Shown here piece by piece: positions 7,849-15,450 of a stretch of 64,000 bases of DNA (the stretch's first letter is position 1; the number at the start of each line of letters is the position of its first letter). The stretch comes from Mycolicibacter nonchromogenicus (lineage in GTDB: Bacteria > Actinomycetota > Actinomycetes > Mycobacteriales > Mycobacteriaceae). The notes below the pieces were generated by a model. The model ran no database searches and was not told the DNA's origin. It saw only the letters and a list, made by a program, of their open reading frames with translations. A program made the translations under genes and the position numbers. The DNA is taken from assembly GCF_002101775.1 (NCBI RefSeq), contig NZ_LQPI01000060.1, positions 104,150 through 168,149 on the forward strand. Reading direction: 5' to 3'.

Positions 7849-8550
7849 ATGGTGCTGAACGTGGATGAACACACCGTGACTTTGGAGCGTGCACTCGCTG
7901 AAACGCGCACGGGCGACATCTGGCTGTTCCGAGGCCGTTCCGGTCCCGACCGCGCCATCCAAACGCTGTCCAACGCTCCGGTGAATCACGTCGGGATGAC
8001 AGTGGCCCTCGATGACCTGCCGCCGCTGATCTGGCATGCCGAGCTCGGCGACAAACTGCACGACTACTGGACCGGCACCAATCACCGTGGCGTGCAGCTC
8101 AACGACGCCCGGGCAGCCGTCGAGCAGTGGATGGGCCGCTACGAGCAGCGCTGCTGGCTACGCCAACTCAGCGGGACCATCACCCGCCAGCAGGAGAACC
8201 GCCTGCTGCAGACGATCGCGCGGTTGGACGGCACCGCGTTTCCCACCACCGCGCGGCTCACCGGCCGGTGGCTGCGGGGCCGGCTGCCGACGGCCCGGGA
8301 CTGGACCCGTGGTATCCCATTTGTGGACCGCAAGGTCGAAGAACTCAGCCAGCGGCGCAAGGCACGCAGCAAAACCGGCTTGCAGACCGCGTACTGTGCC
8401 GAGACCGTGGCCATCACCTACGAGGAGATGGGGCTGCTGTCTACCCACAAGAGCTCGAACTGGTTTGACCCCGGGTCATTCTGGAGCGGCGACATCTTGC
8501 CGTTGGCCCCCGGTTATCAGCTGGGCCGCGAGATCGTGGTCGTGCGCTAG
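7849..8550 (+). CDS. YiiX/YebB-like permuted papain-fold hydrolase
   Basis: A 233-residue protein of the permuted NlpC/P60 (C92, YaeF/YiiX) type. TGDIWLFRG starts the fold, the catalytic His is in NHVGMTVALDD, and the nucleophile Cys is in AYCAETVAITYEEMG near residue 185. Such enzymes act as amidases or deacylases on lipid or peptidoglycan-like substrates; no signal peptide is visible, so it may be cytosolic or membrane-associated. The open frame extends far upstream, but that part is the antisense-like, Arg/Pro-rich shadow of the cyclase and of the small gene, so ATG 7849 is used. It is divergent from the 53-aa membrane protein with only 11 bp between start codons. Confidence 0.75.
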   Translation: MVLNVDEHTVTLERALAETRTGDIWLFRGRSGPDRAIQTLSNAPVNHVGMTVALDDLPPLIWHAELGDKLHDYWTGTNHRGVQLNDARAAVEQWMGRYEQRCWLRQLSGTITRQQENRLLQTIARLDGTAFPTTARLTGRWLRGRLPTARDWTRGIPFVDRKVEELSQRRKARSKTGLQTAYCAETVAITYEEMGLLSTHKSSNWFDPGSFWSGDILPLAPGYQLGREIVVVR

Positions 8551-8589
8551 ACGACCGCAGGCCCGGCGCCCCGGGGTGCCAGGTGGACC

Positions 8590-8913
8590 TCAGTCGATAG
8601 TCAACTCGCCCATCGGCGACCAGTCGGTGGCGTCGATCTGCTGGCTGATGATCTTCGGAGTCGACACCAGCGCCTGCGGCGTGTCAGCCATGGCCTGCTT
8701 GAAGTGGTCGCTGTTGACGTGCGCGGCACCGGCGTCAGCGTCGCGGAAAGCCTCGACGAGTACGTACTCGTTGGGGTCGTCGAGGCTGCGCGACCACTCG
8801 AACCACAGGTTGCCCGGCTCAGCGCGGGTGGCTTCGGTGAAGCCGGCCACCAGCTGCGGCCAGCGCTCAGCCCACTCCGGCTTGACCGCGAATTTCACCA
8901 CGATGAAGATCAT
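8590..8913 (-). CDS. ABM-domain protein, putative quinol monooxygenase
   Basis: A 107-residue single-domain protein of the antibiotic biosynthesis monooxygenase family (dimeric ferredoxin-like fold): MIFIVVKFAVKPEWAERW, then the EPGNLWFEWSRS strand, the NEYVLVEAFRDADAGAAHV turn and HFKQAM helix. These cofactor-free proteins oxidise quinol-like compounds or act as sensors; the substrate is unknown. Length equals what I recall for Rv1117 (107 aa). It begins 5 bp after the OsmC gene on the same strand, forming a two-gene unit that fits oxidative or electrophile stress. Confidence 0.82.
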   Translation of the reverse strand: MIFIVVKFAVKPEWAERWPQLVAGFTEATRAEPGNLWFEWSRSLDDPNEYVLVEAFRDADAGAAHVNSDHFKQAMADTPQALVSTPKIISQQIDATDWSPMGELTID

Positions 8914-8918
8914 CGCGG

Positions 8919-9431
8919 CTACTTTACCTCCAGGGTGCTCTGGACCGGGGTGACATTGGTGGTCAAATCCAATACCGGGCAGTGCTTTTCCACCGTCTGG
9001 TGCAGCTCACGGTAGCGTTCCTCGGTCTCCGGGCCGGTCACCGTGATGACTACCCGCACCTCCTTGAAGCCCGGGCGTACCGAGTCGTCCAGGCCGAAGA
9101 ACCCGCGAACGTCCAAGTCGCCCTCGGCGCGCCCGGTGATCTCGTCGATGGTGATGCCCAGCTTCTCGGCCCAGTACCGCCAGGTAACCACCTGGCAGGA
9201 CAGCAGCGATCCCAGGTAGTACTCGACCGGGTTGGGCGCGGTGTTGTCACCGCCGAGCGTCGGCGGCTCGTCGACCTCGATGGTGTATTGCCCCAGGGTG
9301 ACGGTGCTGGCCACCGCATCGTGGCCGACCGCGGAGGCGCTGAAGACCACCTGCGAAGCGTCGGGGTCGGCAGCGGCGGGGTCACTGGTGGCGGCGACGA
9401 CAGCGGCCAGTTGAGATGTCGAGGTTGTCAT
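8919..9431 (-). CDS. OsmC family peroxiredoxin-like protein
   Basis: A 170-residue OsmC/YhfA-type protein. The first conserved Cys lies in SLLSCQVVTWRYWAEKLG and the second in EKHCPVLDLTTN, the pair that reduces organic hydroperoxides in OsmC/Ohr enzymes. ATG 9431 is chosen: TACCCT lies 7 nt upstream on the minus strand (leaderless type), and the protein then starts MTTSTSQLAAVV. The longer frame starting at 9503 adds a Cys/Arg-rich stretch that is unlikely to be coding. It is first in a two-gene unit with the ABM protein. Confidence 0.85.
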   Translation of the reverse strand: MTTSTSQLAAVVAATSDPAAADPDASQVVFSASAVGHDAVASTVTLGQYTIEVDEPPTLGGDNTAPNPVEYYLGSLLSCQVVTWRYWAEKLGITIDEITGRAEGDLDVRGFFGLDDSVRPGFKEVRVVITVTGPETEERYRELHQTVEKHCPVLDLTTNVTPVQSTLEVK

Positions 9432-9520
9432 GGCGGTAAGGGTAAAGACCGCGCGCCAGGTCGGCGAACGACTGCAAGCCCCAAGACGCCGAAGGAATAC
9501 CATTTGCCGCCGCCAGGGGC

Positions 9521-9526
9521 TAGCCT
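9521..9526 (+). promoter_or_regulatory. -10 box TAGCCT of a leaderless gene
   Basis: TAGCCT is followed by 7 nt and then GTG 9534. The same hexamer with the same spacing precedes the GNAT gene start at 10421 on the other strand. The spacing puts transcription start at the start codon. Confidence 0.55.
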
Positions 9527-9533
9527 GAGCGTC

Positions 9534-9884
9534 GTGGAGGTACTACGGCACGTAATAGTTCTGCTGCACATCGTCGGCTTCGCGGTGACCTTCGGCGCAT
9601 TGATCGCCGAAGCCGCGGCACGCCGCTTCCAGCTCACCCCGGTGATGGACTACGGCGTGGTGCTTTCGCTGCTCACCGGCCTGGCGCTGGCCGCACCCTG
9701 GCCCGCCGGCGTGGTGCTCAACTACCCCAAGATCGAGACCAAGCTGGTGATCCTGATCGCTTTGGGCGCCGTGCTGGGCATCGGCCGGTCCCGGCAGCGC
9801 AAGTCCGGCGACGCCCCTCGGGCGCTGTTCTACGCCGCGGGCGTCCTGTCTCTGACGGCCGCCGGGCTCGCCGTCATCTGGTAG
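9534..9884 (+). CDS. Small integral membrane protein, unknown
   Basis: A 116-residue protein with about four hydrophobic segments: HVIVLLHIVGFAVTFGALIA, YGVVLSLLTGLALAAPWPAG, KLVILIALGAVLGIG and FYAAGVLSLTAAGLAVIW. A short basic loop (RSRQRKSGD) separates the last two. I do not recognise a family with certainty. Start is GTG 9534, set by the -10 box above; the much longer frame reaching back to 8982 runs through the OsmC gene on the opposite strand and is rejected. It is divergent from OsmC by about 100 bp. Confidence 0.7.
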   Translation: MEVLRHVIVLLHIVGFAVTFGALIAEAAARRFQLTPVMDYGVVLSLLTGLALAAPWPAGVVLNYPKIETKLVILIALGAVLGIGRSRQRKSGDAPRALFYAAGVLSLTAAGLAVIW

Positions 9885-9896
9885 CCGAGTGCCGTT

Positions 9897-9944
9897 CAGG
9901 TATTCAATCTGACTGATCCCAATCGGCGGTGAAACCGATACCTG
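9897..9944. terminator. Candidate bidirectional terminator hairpin
   Basis: CAGGTAT (9897-9903) pairs with ATACCTG (9938-9944), and inside them ATCGG pairs with CCGAT. It lies between two convergent genes, the membrane protein ending at 9884 and the GNAT gene ending at 9969. There is no T tract, which is common for mycobacterial terminators. Confidence 0.4.
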
Positions 9945-9968
9945 GTCGCGACCGCATCCAGGCGACGG

Positions 9969-10421
9969 TCACGACTCAACCGGGGCAGGCGCTACCGCCA
10001 TGTGCAGCAACGGGTATGGCCGACCCGCGTCGTCGCACTCGCTGCGGCCGGTGACGACGAAGCCGCGCCGAACGTAGAACGCGATCGCCTGTTGGTTCTG
10101 CTCGTTGACGTCGACCAAGCGGATTCCCTGCTCGGCGATCGCGTGTTCGGCAAGCGCGCTTCCGACGCCGCGGCCGTGCACCTGGGCATGGACAAACAAC
10201 ATCTCGAGCGCCTCGCCTGCCGTGCCGGCGAAACCCACCGGCTCCCCGTCGATCTCGGCGACGGTGAGACGAACCCCCGGAAAGTACGCATCGGCCAGCT
10301 GACTCTCGATGGCGTCGCGGTCGGCTGCGGTGAGAAAGTCGTGTGTCGCCTCGACGGCACTGCGCCAGATCGCCACCAGCCGGGGATATTCGGCCTGGCC
10401 GGTGCAGTCACGAATGCGCAC
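9969..10421 (-). CDS. GNAT family N-acetyltransferase
   Basis: A 150-residue GNAT enzyme. The acetyl-CoA loop region reads LFVHAQVHGRGVGSALAEHA (Q/RxxGxG/A motif as VHGRGVG), followed by VDVNEQNQQAIAFYVRRGF, the typical motif B with the Tyr of the last helix. The acceptor is unknown; the shape is that of YjdJ/ElaA-like small-molecule or protein acetyltransferases. Start is GTG 10421, with TAGCCT 7 nt upstream. The frame continues upstream to 10592, but that part overlaps arr and its promoter. It is divergent from arr, with 51 bp between the start codons. Confidence 0.82.
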   Translation of the reverse strand: MRIRDCTGQAEYPRLVAIWRSAVEATHDFLTAADRDAIESQLADAYFPGVRLTVAEIDGEPVGFAGTAGEALEMLFVHAQVHGRGVGSALAEHAIAEQGIRLVDVNEQNQQAIAFYVRRGFVVTGRSECDDAGRPYPLLHMAVAPAPVES

Positions 10422-10428
10422 CGAGGTC

Positions 10429-10465
10429 AGGCTACCGGCCTTGGTCTGCCGCCCGTCGATACCCT
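10429..10465. promoter_or_regulatory. Divergent -10 boxes of GNAT gene and arr
   Basis: On the minus strand TAGCCT (10434..10429) precedes GTG 10421 by 7 nt; on the plus strand TACCCT (10460-10465) precedes ATG 10473 by 7 nt. Both spacings predict leaderless transcripts. The two promoters must overlap in their -35 regions. Confidence 0.55.
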
Positions 10466-10472
10466 GGATCCG

Positions 10473-10883
10473 ATGACCGTGATCGACGACGAAGGCCCGT
10501 TCTTCCATGGCACCAAGGCCGAACTGGCGGTTGGGGATCTGCTGACCGCGGGCTTTCGCTCCAACTACCGCCCCGAGATCGTGATGAACCACATCTACTT
10601 CACCGCTTTGGTCAGCGGGGCCGGGCTGGCGGCCGAGCTCGCCGCCGGCGACGGGGAGCCGCGGGTGTACCGCGTGGAACCGACCGGGGAGTTCGAGAAC
10701 GACCCCAACGTCACCGACAAGAAGTTCCCCGGCAACCCGACCCGTTCCTACCGCAGCAGTGCACCGTTACGCGTCGTCGAAGAGATCATCGATTGGCCGC
10801 GACTGCCTCCCGAGGTACTTCAGGAATGGCGCGATCGGCTGGCCGCGCTGCGCGCCGACGGGCTCGACGAGATCATCAACTGA
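10473..10883 (+). CDS. arr: Rifamycin ADP-ribosyltransferase Arr
   Basis: Arr transfers ADP-ribose from NAD+ to the C23 hydroxyl of rifamycins and inactivates them. The 136-residue product shows the family landmarks: PFFHGTKAELAVGDLL with the NAD-binding His, the NYRPEIVMNHIYFTA segment, the ARVYRV-like core strand (EPRVYRVEPTGEFENDPNVT) and the terminal KKFPGNPTRSYRSSAPLRVV containing the catalytic-region acid just before it. Length matches the chromosomal Arr of M. smegmatis (about 140 residues), and base composition is like its neighbours, so an old chromosomal gene is more likely than a recent transfer. The start is fixed by TACCCT 7 nt upstream. M. tuberculosis lacks it. Confidence 0.93.
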   Translation: MTVIDDEGPFFHGTKAELAVGDLLTAGFRSNYRPEIVMNHIYFTALVSGAGLAAELAAGDGEPRVYRVEPTGEFENDPNVTDKKFPGNPTRSYRSSAPLRVVEEIIDWPRLPPEVLQEWRDRLAALRADGLDEIIN

Positions 10884-11131
10884 GCGACGCTCGCGAGGGC
10901 GCCGCTTGCAGCAACCACCCGCTGAAGTGCGGCCGCGCCGCCGGCGGCCACGGCCCGATACGGGACGATGGCACGCTCGATTGACAGCCGCACCGTGTCG
11001 AAAAGCCCGGCCACCTGGCGTCGCCTGGTCCGAAGCTTGACCAGGTAGTGGCCTCCGACGCACGCCGCGGCCACCACCACAACAATCCACAGCACAGCCG
11101 CGACCAGATAGATCGCCTCAACCACCGACAT
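10820..11131 (-). CDS. Hypothetical membrane protein, 103 aa
   Basis: The ATG at 11131 opens MSVVEAIYLVAAVLWIVVVV, a single N-terminal membrane helix, followed by a basic stretch (KLRTRRRQ) and an Ala-rich C-terminus. No family is recognised. The last 64 bp overlap the 3' end of arr in antisense, and the overlapping part (ISSSPSARSAASRSRHS) looks like a read-through of the other gene rather than selected sequence, so the true 3' end or the gene itself is doubtful. Confidence 0.4.
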   Translation of the reverse strand: MSVVEAIYLVAAVLWIVVVVAAACVGGHYLVKLRTRRRQVAGLFDTVRLSIERAIVPYRAVAAGGAAALQRVVAASGALASVAQLMISSSPSARSAASRSRHS

Positions 11132-11259
11132 GACGATGAGCCTGCCCCATCGCCGTCGCGGTGAGGTCACCGGCGAGACACACGTAGGCGACTTCTCGGC
11201 CGGTGGCCTACCCGCGGGGTGATCATGCACGGTCCACGACCGGGCAGCTGGATCAGAGG

Positions 11260-11601
11260 TCAGTCCACCTTGGTCAACTGGATCTGGAACTCACCAAGGC
11301 ACCGATAAGTCCCGCTGAGGGTCGCCGGGTCGAACGTCTCCGAACAATCGCCCTGGAATGTGCGGGTCCACACGCCACCTTCCTGGTGCAGGTCGCGAGT
11401 TGCTCCGCCGGGCACCTCCAAGCGCAGACACCCCTCGCCGCACGGCGTGAATATGTACGTCTGCGTCGTAGTCGAGCCGCCGGCGTTGGTCACCACACCC
11501 GAATATGTCCCGGAAAGTCCGTCAGCGGATGCCGGGCCGGTGCCCAACGCCGAGATGCCCGCGATGACTGCGGCCACACCCAAGATCCGAATTGACCCCA
11601 T
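11260..11601 (-). CDS. Small secreted protein with four cysteines
   Basis: A 113-residue protein with a clear signal peptide: MGSIRILGVAAVIAGISALG, then TGPASA with cleavage before DG. The mature part is a compact beta-rich domain of about 87 residues with four Cys (PCGEGC, GDCSE, YRCLGE), which can form two disulfides outside the cell. ATG 11601 is preceded by AGGAG with 7-nt spacing, the best ribosome binding site in this part of the window, and it excludes the longer frame from 11658. Function unknown; it resembles the many small exported mycobacterial proteins of unknown role. Confidence 0.78.
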   Translation of the reverse strand: MGSIRILGVAAVIAGISALGTGPASADGLSGTYSGVVTNAGGSTTTQTYIFTPCGEGCLRLEVPGGATRDLHQEGGVWTRTFQGDCSETFDPATLSGTYRCLGEFQIQLTKVD

Positions 11602-11775
11602 AGTCACTCTCCTGTTGTCACGCTCCTGTGTAAGGGCGCCTGGTGACGGCGCTGCCAAATAGATTAGATGGAAGTCCGACAGGCGCTTTCAGCCTCCATG
11701 GGCGAACTCTTCGCACGCCATGTTGAAGTGAATCTGTCAGGCCGGCGCTACCCGTTTCCAGGCCATACCCACGGG

Positions 11776-12783
11776 TCAGGTGGCGCTGCGGCCGTCTGTC
11801 AACGCGCGCAGCAACTCCTCATCGGGATCTTTCACCGCTGAGTCCGGCGCTCCGTCGGTGAGCAGTCGGCGCCACCGTTCCAGGTCGAAATCCAGCGGCA
11901 CCGTGTTGGTTATGAAGTCGTCGACCAGGTCGGCGAACCGTAGCGGGTCGTCACGGAACGGGAAATGACCGGAATCGACGAAGGTTTCCAGCCGCGAATG
12001 CGGCATGGCGGCGTGCGCGAGCTTGGCGTGCGCATACGGCAGCACCAGATCGTGGGTCCCCCAGACGATCATGATCGGGAGTCGTTCGGTGAGATAACTG
12101 CGGTCGAGCATGGTGACCATCTGCCCGCGCCAATCCACCACGGCGCGCAGCGTCCGCACGAACGCCGCCCGCTTGTTCGGTGAACGCAGATCACCGAGCA
12201 CCCGCAGGATCTCAGGAAGATCGGCCAGAAGCGGCGGCAGGCTCACCTTGTCGACCTGCCACCGAGCCATCCGAAGCGCCGTCTCGAACCCCGGCACCGA
12301 CAGCGCGGCCAGCACTTGCGGTGCGGCCGGCAGCGACGCCAGCCGCAACGCGGGGTTGACGTCGCGCGTCACACCGCCGGCAGCCACCAACACCAGCCGA
12401 TCAACCATCTGCGGGTACTGGTAGCAGAACTGCATGGCCACCCCGCCACCCAAGGAGTGCCCGATGACCGTCACCCGGTCGAAACTCAAGACCGACAGCA
12501 GATCTCGCATACCGTTGGCGAACGCGGCCACGGAATAGTCGGCGCGCGGCTGATCCGAGAGTCCGTGACCGAGCAGATCCGGGGCGATTACCGTGTACTT
12601 CTGCGCCAGCAGTGGGATCAGCGGCTCCCAGGTCGACGAATTGTCTCCGATCCCGTGGATCAACAACAACGGTGGCCCGTCCCCGGCCACCCGATATGCC
12701 CGGCGGTATCCGTGCACGGTTCGGTATTCGACTCGGGCCGGATCATCCGAGACCGGCCGCAGTCGCGGCTTACGCGCAGCCAT
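11776..12783 (-). CDS. Alpha/beta hydrolase, Rv2715-like
   Basis: A 335-residue alpha/beta hydrolase. Motifs: HGIGDNSSTW (oxyanion), the segment APDLLGHGLSDQPRADYSVA, the nucleophile elbow GHSLGGG, the acid region WGTHDLVLP and the catalytic His in DSGHFPFRDDP. The sequence closely resembles what I recall of Rv2715 along its full length (FRTVHGYRRA near the start, RTLRAVVDWRGQMVTMLDR near residue 220), so an esterase or monoacylglycerol-lipase-like role is likely. Here it sits next to ychF, not at the usual Rv2715 place. ATG 12783 gives the start most like Rv2715; ATG 12798 is possible. Confidence 0.82.
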   Translation of the reverse strand: MAARKPRLRPVSDDPARVEYRTVHGYRRAYRVAGDGPPLLLIHGIGDNSSTWEPLIPLLAQKYTVIAPDLLGHGLSDQPRADYSVAAFANGMRDLLSVLSFDRVTVIGHSLGGGVAMQFCYQYPQMVDRLVLVAAGGVTRDVNPALRLASLPAAPQVLAALSVPGFETALRMARWQVDKVSLPPLLADLPEILRVLGDLRSPNKRAAFVRTLRAVVDWRGQMVTMLDRSYLTERLPIMIVWGTHDLVLPYAHAKLAHAAMPHSRLETFVDSGHFPFRDDPLRFADLVDDFITNTVPLDFDLERWRRLLTDGAPDSAVKDPDEELLRALTDGRSAT

Positions 12784-13006
12784 CCGGTGCTCCCTCATGC
12801 GCAGTTACCTACAGCTAACCGCGTACCGGCCCGTTGCGCACCCGATGTTTCAATGATTTAACGCGCGACCCGTTCCCGTCACCTGGGATGCTGCCGCAAC
12901 ACCGGGGAAGCAACATCGCGGCAACATCGTGCCTACGCAAACCGCCCGGCAAACTCGGTGCCGGTTCCGCTGGCCTCAACCATCGGAAAAGGCGACGCGT
13001 CAGCAA

Positions 13007-14080
13007 CTACACGTTGAACCGGAACTCCACCACGTCGCCATCGGCCATGACGTAGTCCTTGCCCTCCATGCGCACCTTGCCGGCGGCCTTGGCGGCTGCC
13101 ATCGAACCGGCCTCGACCAGGTCGTCGTAGGAGACCACCTCGGCCTTGATGAAGCCCTTCTCGAAGTCGGTGTGAATCACCCCGGCCGCCTTGGGGGCGG
13201 TGTCGCCCTGATGGATGGTCCAGGCCCGGGCCTCCTTGGGCCCGGCGGTCAGATAGGTCTGCAACTTCAGTGTGTGAAAACCCGCGCGCGCCAGCGCATC
13301 CAGGCCGCGCTCACTTTGGCCGATCGACTCCAGCAGCTCCATCGCCGACTCGTCGTCGAGCTCGGCGAGTTCGGCTTCGATCTTGGCGTCGAGGAACACC
13401 GCGTCGGCCGGGGCCACCAGCTCCCGCAGCTCGGCGACCCGCGCGGCATCGGTGAGCACCGACTCGTCGGCGTTGAACACATACAGGAACGGCTTGGTGG
13501 TCAGCAGGTTCAGCTCGCGCAGCGGAGCGGGGTCCACCCCGGCGGCGAACAGGGTCTTGCCGCTGTCGAGGATCGCCGCGGCGGCCACCGCAGCCTCGTG
13601 CACGGGCTTGCGGTCCTTGTTGTTGCGGGCTTCCTTCTCCAGCCGCGGGATGGCCTTTTCCAGGGTCTGCATGTCGGCCAGGATCAGCTCGGTGGCGATC
13701 ACCTCGATGTCGGCCTCGGGGTCCACCTTGCCGTCGACGTGCACCACGTCGTCGTCGGCGAAGACGCGCACCACCTGGCAGATGGCGTCGCACTCGCGGA
13801 TGTTGGCCAGGAACTTGTTGCCCAGACCGGCGCCCTCGGACGCGCCCTTGACGATGCCGGCGATGTCGACGAATGTCACCGGCGCGGGCAGGATCCGCTC
13901 GGACCCGAAGATCTCCGCCAGTTTGGTCAGCCGGGGGTCGGGCAGCGGCACCACACCCTCGTTCGGCTCGATCGTCGCGAACGGGTAGTTGGCGGCCAAC
14001 ACATCGTTGTGTGTCAGCGCGTTGAACAGGGTCGACTTACCGACGTTGGGCAACCCCACAATTCCCAGACTCAGGCTCAC
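13007..14080 (-). CDS. ychF: Redox-regulated ATPase/GTPase YchF (OBG family)
   Basis: A 357-residue P-loop NTPase. Walker A is GLPNVGKSTLFNAL near the N-terminus, switch II is VDIAGIVKGAS, the altered base-specificity motif reads FLYVFNADE (NxxE rather than NKxD), which gives YchF its ATP preference, and the C-terminal TGS domain reads TYLTAGPKEARAWTIHQGDTA through DVVEFRFNV. YchF associates with ribosomes and dampens oxidative-stress responses in bacteria. It starts with GTG 14080, divergent from the DUF6542-type membrane protein by 71 bp. Corresponds to Rv1112. Confidence 0.95.
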   Translation of the reverse strand: MSLSLGIVGLPNVGKSTLFNALTHNDVLAANYPFATIEPNEGVVPLPDPRLTKLAEIFGSERILPAPVTFVDIAGIVKGASEGAGLGNKFLANIRECDAICQVVRVFADDDVVHVDGKVDPEADIEVIATELILADMQTLEKAIPRLEKEARNNKDRKPVHEAAVAAAAILDSGKTLFAAGVDPAPLRELNLLTTKPFLYVFNADESVLTDAARVAELRELVAPADAVFLDAKIEAELAELDDESAMELLESIGQSERGLDALARAGFHTLKLQTYLTAGPKEARAWTIHQGDTAPKAAGVIHTDFEKGFIKAEVVSYDDLVEAGSMAAAKAAGKVRMEGKDYVMADGDVVEFRFNV

Positions 14081-14151
14081 GGGAAGCCAAGTCTAAGCCC
14101 GGGGGCGTGCCGCCGTGCGCCCCCGCCGTTGACAGCCGGTACCGTCAGTGT

Positions 14152-15297
14152 GTGGCAGTAGCGCGGGAGAAGTCGGCAGTGGCCGCTGACCACCGTTCGA
14201 TTTTGCCGAGCATCGCCGGTTTGCCGTGGTGGAGCGCCGTGGCAGTCGCGGTGGTCGCGACCGCGGTCGGAGTGGCGTTCGACGCCGGCTCGGGCGATAA
14301 AGAACTGAGCATCGTCTTCTCGGCCCTCTACGCGATGGGCTGTATCGCAGCGGTGCTCATGGTGCAGCAGTCGGCGGTGTTCACGACGGTGGTCCAGCCG
14401 CCGTTGATCCTGTTCGCCACCGTGCCCAGCGCATACTGGATGCTGCGAGGTGGGGGCTTCCCCGGCCTCAAGGCCATCATCATCAACTGCGGATATCCCC
14501 TGATCGAACGTTTCCCGCTGATGCTGTTCACCGCCGCGGCCGTGCTGTTGATCGGGATGGTCCGCTGGTATCTCGGGATGCTGGACGGCCCCGCGAAGCG
14601 CGCCACCGAGGACGACGACACCCCGAAGCGGGGCACGCTCAGCGATCGAGTCGGCGCCATGCTCACCTCGGCGCTGACCCGCAACCCCGCGCACGCCATC
14701 GAACAGCCCGCTGCCCGCAAGGAACGTCCGGGGCAGCGTCCCCGCCGCCCCGGTGCAGAATCCCGGCGGAACGCGCGCACGGGTGCGGGTTCCCGCACGC
14801 GTTCCGGCTCCTCCGAGCGCCGTGGCGCGAACGGCTCGACGCCCACGCGTTCGCGGCACGTCCGGCCAGACATGGACGGCCGCGCCGCGGAGCAGCCGCG
14901 TCCGCGCCGCCGGCCGGCAGCCGACGGCCGCGACGAGCCCCTGCGGCGGCGGCCAGCCCCCGAGGCGCGCGATGAGCGTCAACCCCGGCGGCGCCCGGCG
15001 CCCGACTGGCAAGACCAGCCGCGACGGCGCCCGCGCCCGCCCCACGACTCGGCACGCACCGCAGATCCGAGAGCCAACCGGGATCCGCGTGGGCGCAGCT
15101 ACCGCCCCGCCGACCCAGCCGAATCGATGCCCCGACGCCGGCCTACGGGCGGCGAGGGTCGCGGTAATGGCACCGGCACCCGGCACCCCGTTTCGCAGGT
15201 GCGCTACCGCAGGTCCGGCGACACAGCCGACGCGCCACCCCGTGGCAGCACGCGTCAACCAAGCGAGGAAGCCGACTCCTGGGAGTTCGACATCTAG
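14152..15297 (+). CDS. Membrane protein with Arg/Pro-rich cytosolic tail (DUF6542-type)
   Basis: A 381-residue protein. Residues about 25-165 hold four membrane helices (WWSAVAVAVVATAVGVAF, IVFSALYAMGCIAAVLMV, PLILFATVPSAYWML, PLMLFTAAAVLLIGMV). The remaining 210 residues are low-complexity and basic, with repeats of the type RRRPAP/RRRPAA spaced by short acidic pieces (DGRDE, EARDE, DWQDQ) and an acidic C-terminus. Start GTG 14152 has TACCGT 6 nt upstream. By position it corresponds to Rv1111c. The basic tail could bind nucleic acid or anionic lipid; this is inference. The gene is followed by the gene-free stretch up to 15974. Confidence 0.75.
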   Translation: MAVAREKSAVAADHRSILPSIAGLPWWSAVAVAVVATAVGVAFDAGSGDKELSIVFSALYAMGCIAAVLMVQQSAVFTTVVQPPLILFATVPSAYWMLRGGGFPGLKAIIINCGYPLIERFPLMLFTAAAVLLIGMVRWYLGMLDGPAKRATEDDDTPKRGTLSDRVGAMLTSALTRNPAHAIEQPAARKERPGQRPRRPGAESRRNARTGAGSRTRSGSSERRGANGSTPTRSRHVRPDMDGRAAEQPRPRRRPAADGRDEPLRRRPAPEARDERQPRRRPAPDWQDQPRRRPRPPHDSARTADPRANRDPRGRSYRPADPAESMPRRRPTGGEGRGNGTGTRHPVSQVRYRRSGDTADAPPRGSTRQPSEEADSWEFDI

Positions 15298-15340
15298 ACC
15301 ACGCATCCCGGTAGCGGGGTGCCGTTCCGTGCGCCCGTGT

Positions 15341-15396
15341 CGAGCCGGAATCGCGCGACGCGCCCAGCGCGTGTCGTGCAGCGTAATTCCGGCTCG
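15341..15396. repeat. Long inverted repeat (hairpin), CGAGCCGGAAT arms
   Basis: CGAGCCGGAAT at 15341-15351 is perfectly complementary to ATTCCGGCTCG at 15386-15396. The interior continues with imperfect pairing (GCGCGAC..GCGC against GCGCGTGTCGTGC), giving a stem of about 20 bp. It starts 44 bp after the stop of the upstream gene. It could be a terminator or one copy of a dispersed palindromic repeat. Confidence 0.6.
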
Positions 15397-15400
15397 GCAG

Positions 15401-15450
15401 CAGCGGGCCCCCCTCGGCGGCAGCGGGCCCCTCGGCGACAGCGGGCCAGG
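15401..15450. repeat. Short tandem repeat, CAGCGGGCCCC..TCGGCG units
   Basis: Three adjacent units: CAGCGGGCCCCCCTCGGCGG (15401-15420), an 18-bp version (15421-15438) and a truncated third (15439-15450). Unit length varies only in the C run, suggesting slippage. It immediately follows the long inverted repeat. Confidence 0.65.

Noticed and set aside
14129..14145. TTGACA followed by TACCGT as a -35/-10 pair
   Set aside because: Only 5 bp separate the two hexamers, far too short; the -10 box alone is kept as evidence.
12929..14161. Open frame of 410 codons opposite ychF
   Set aside because: Antisense shadow of a highly conserved gene, no motifs.
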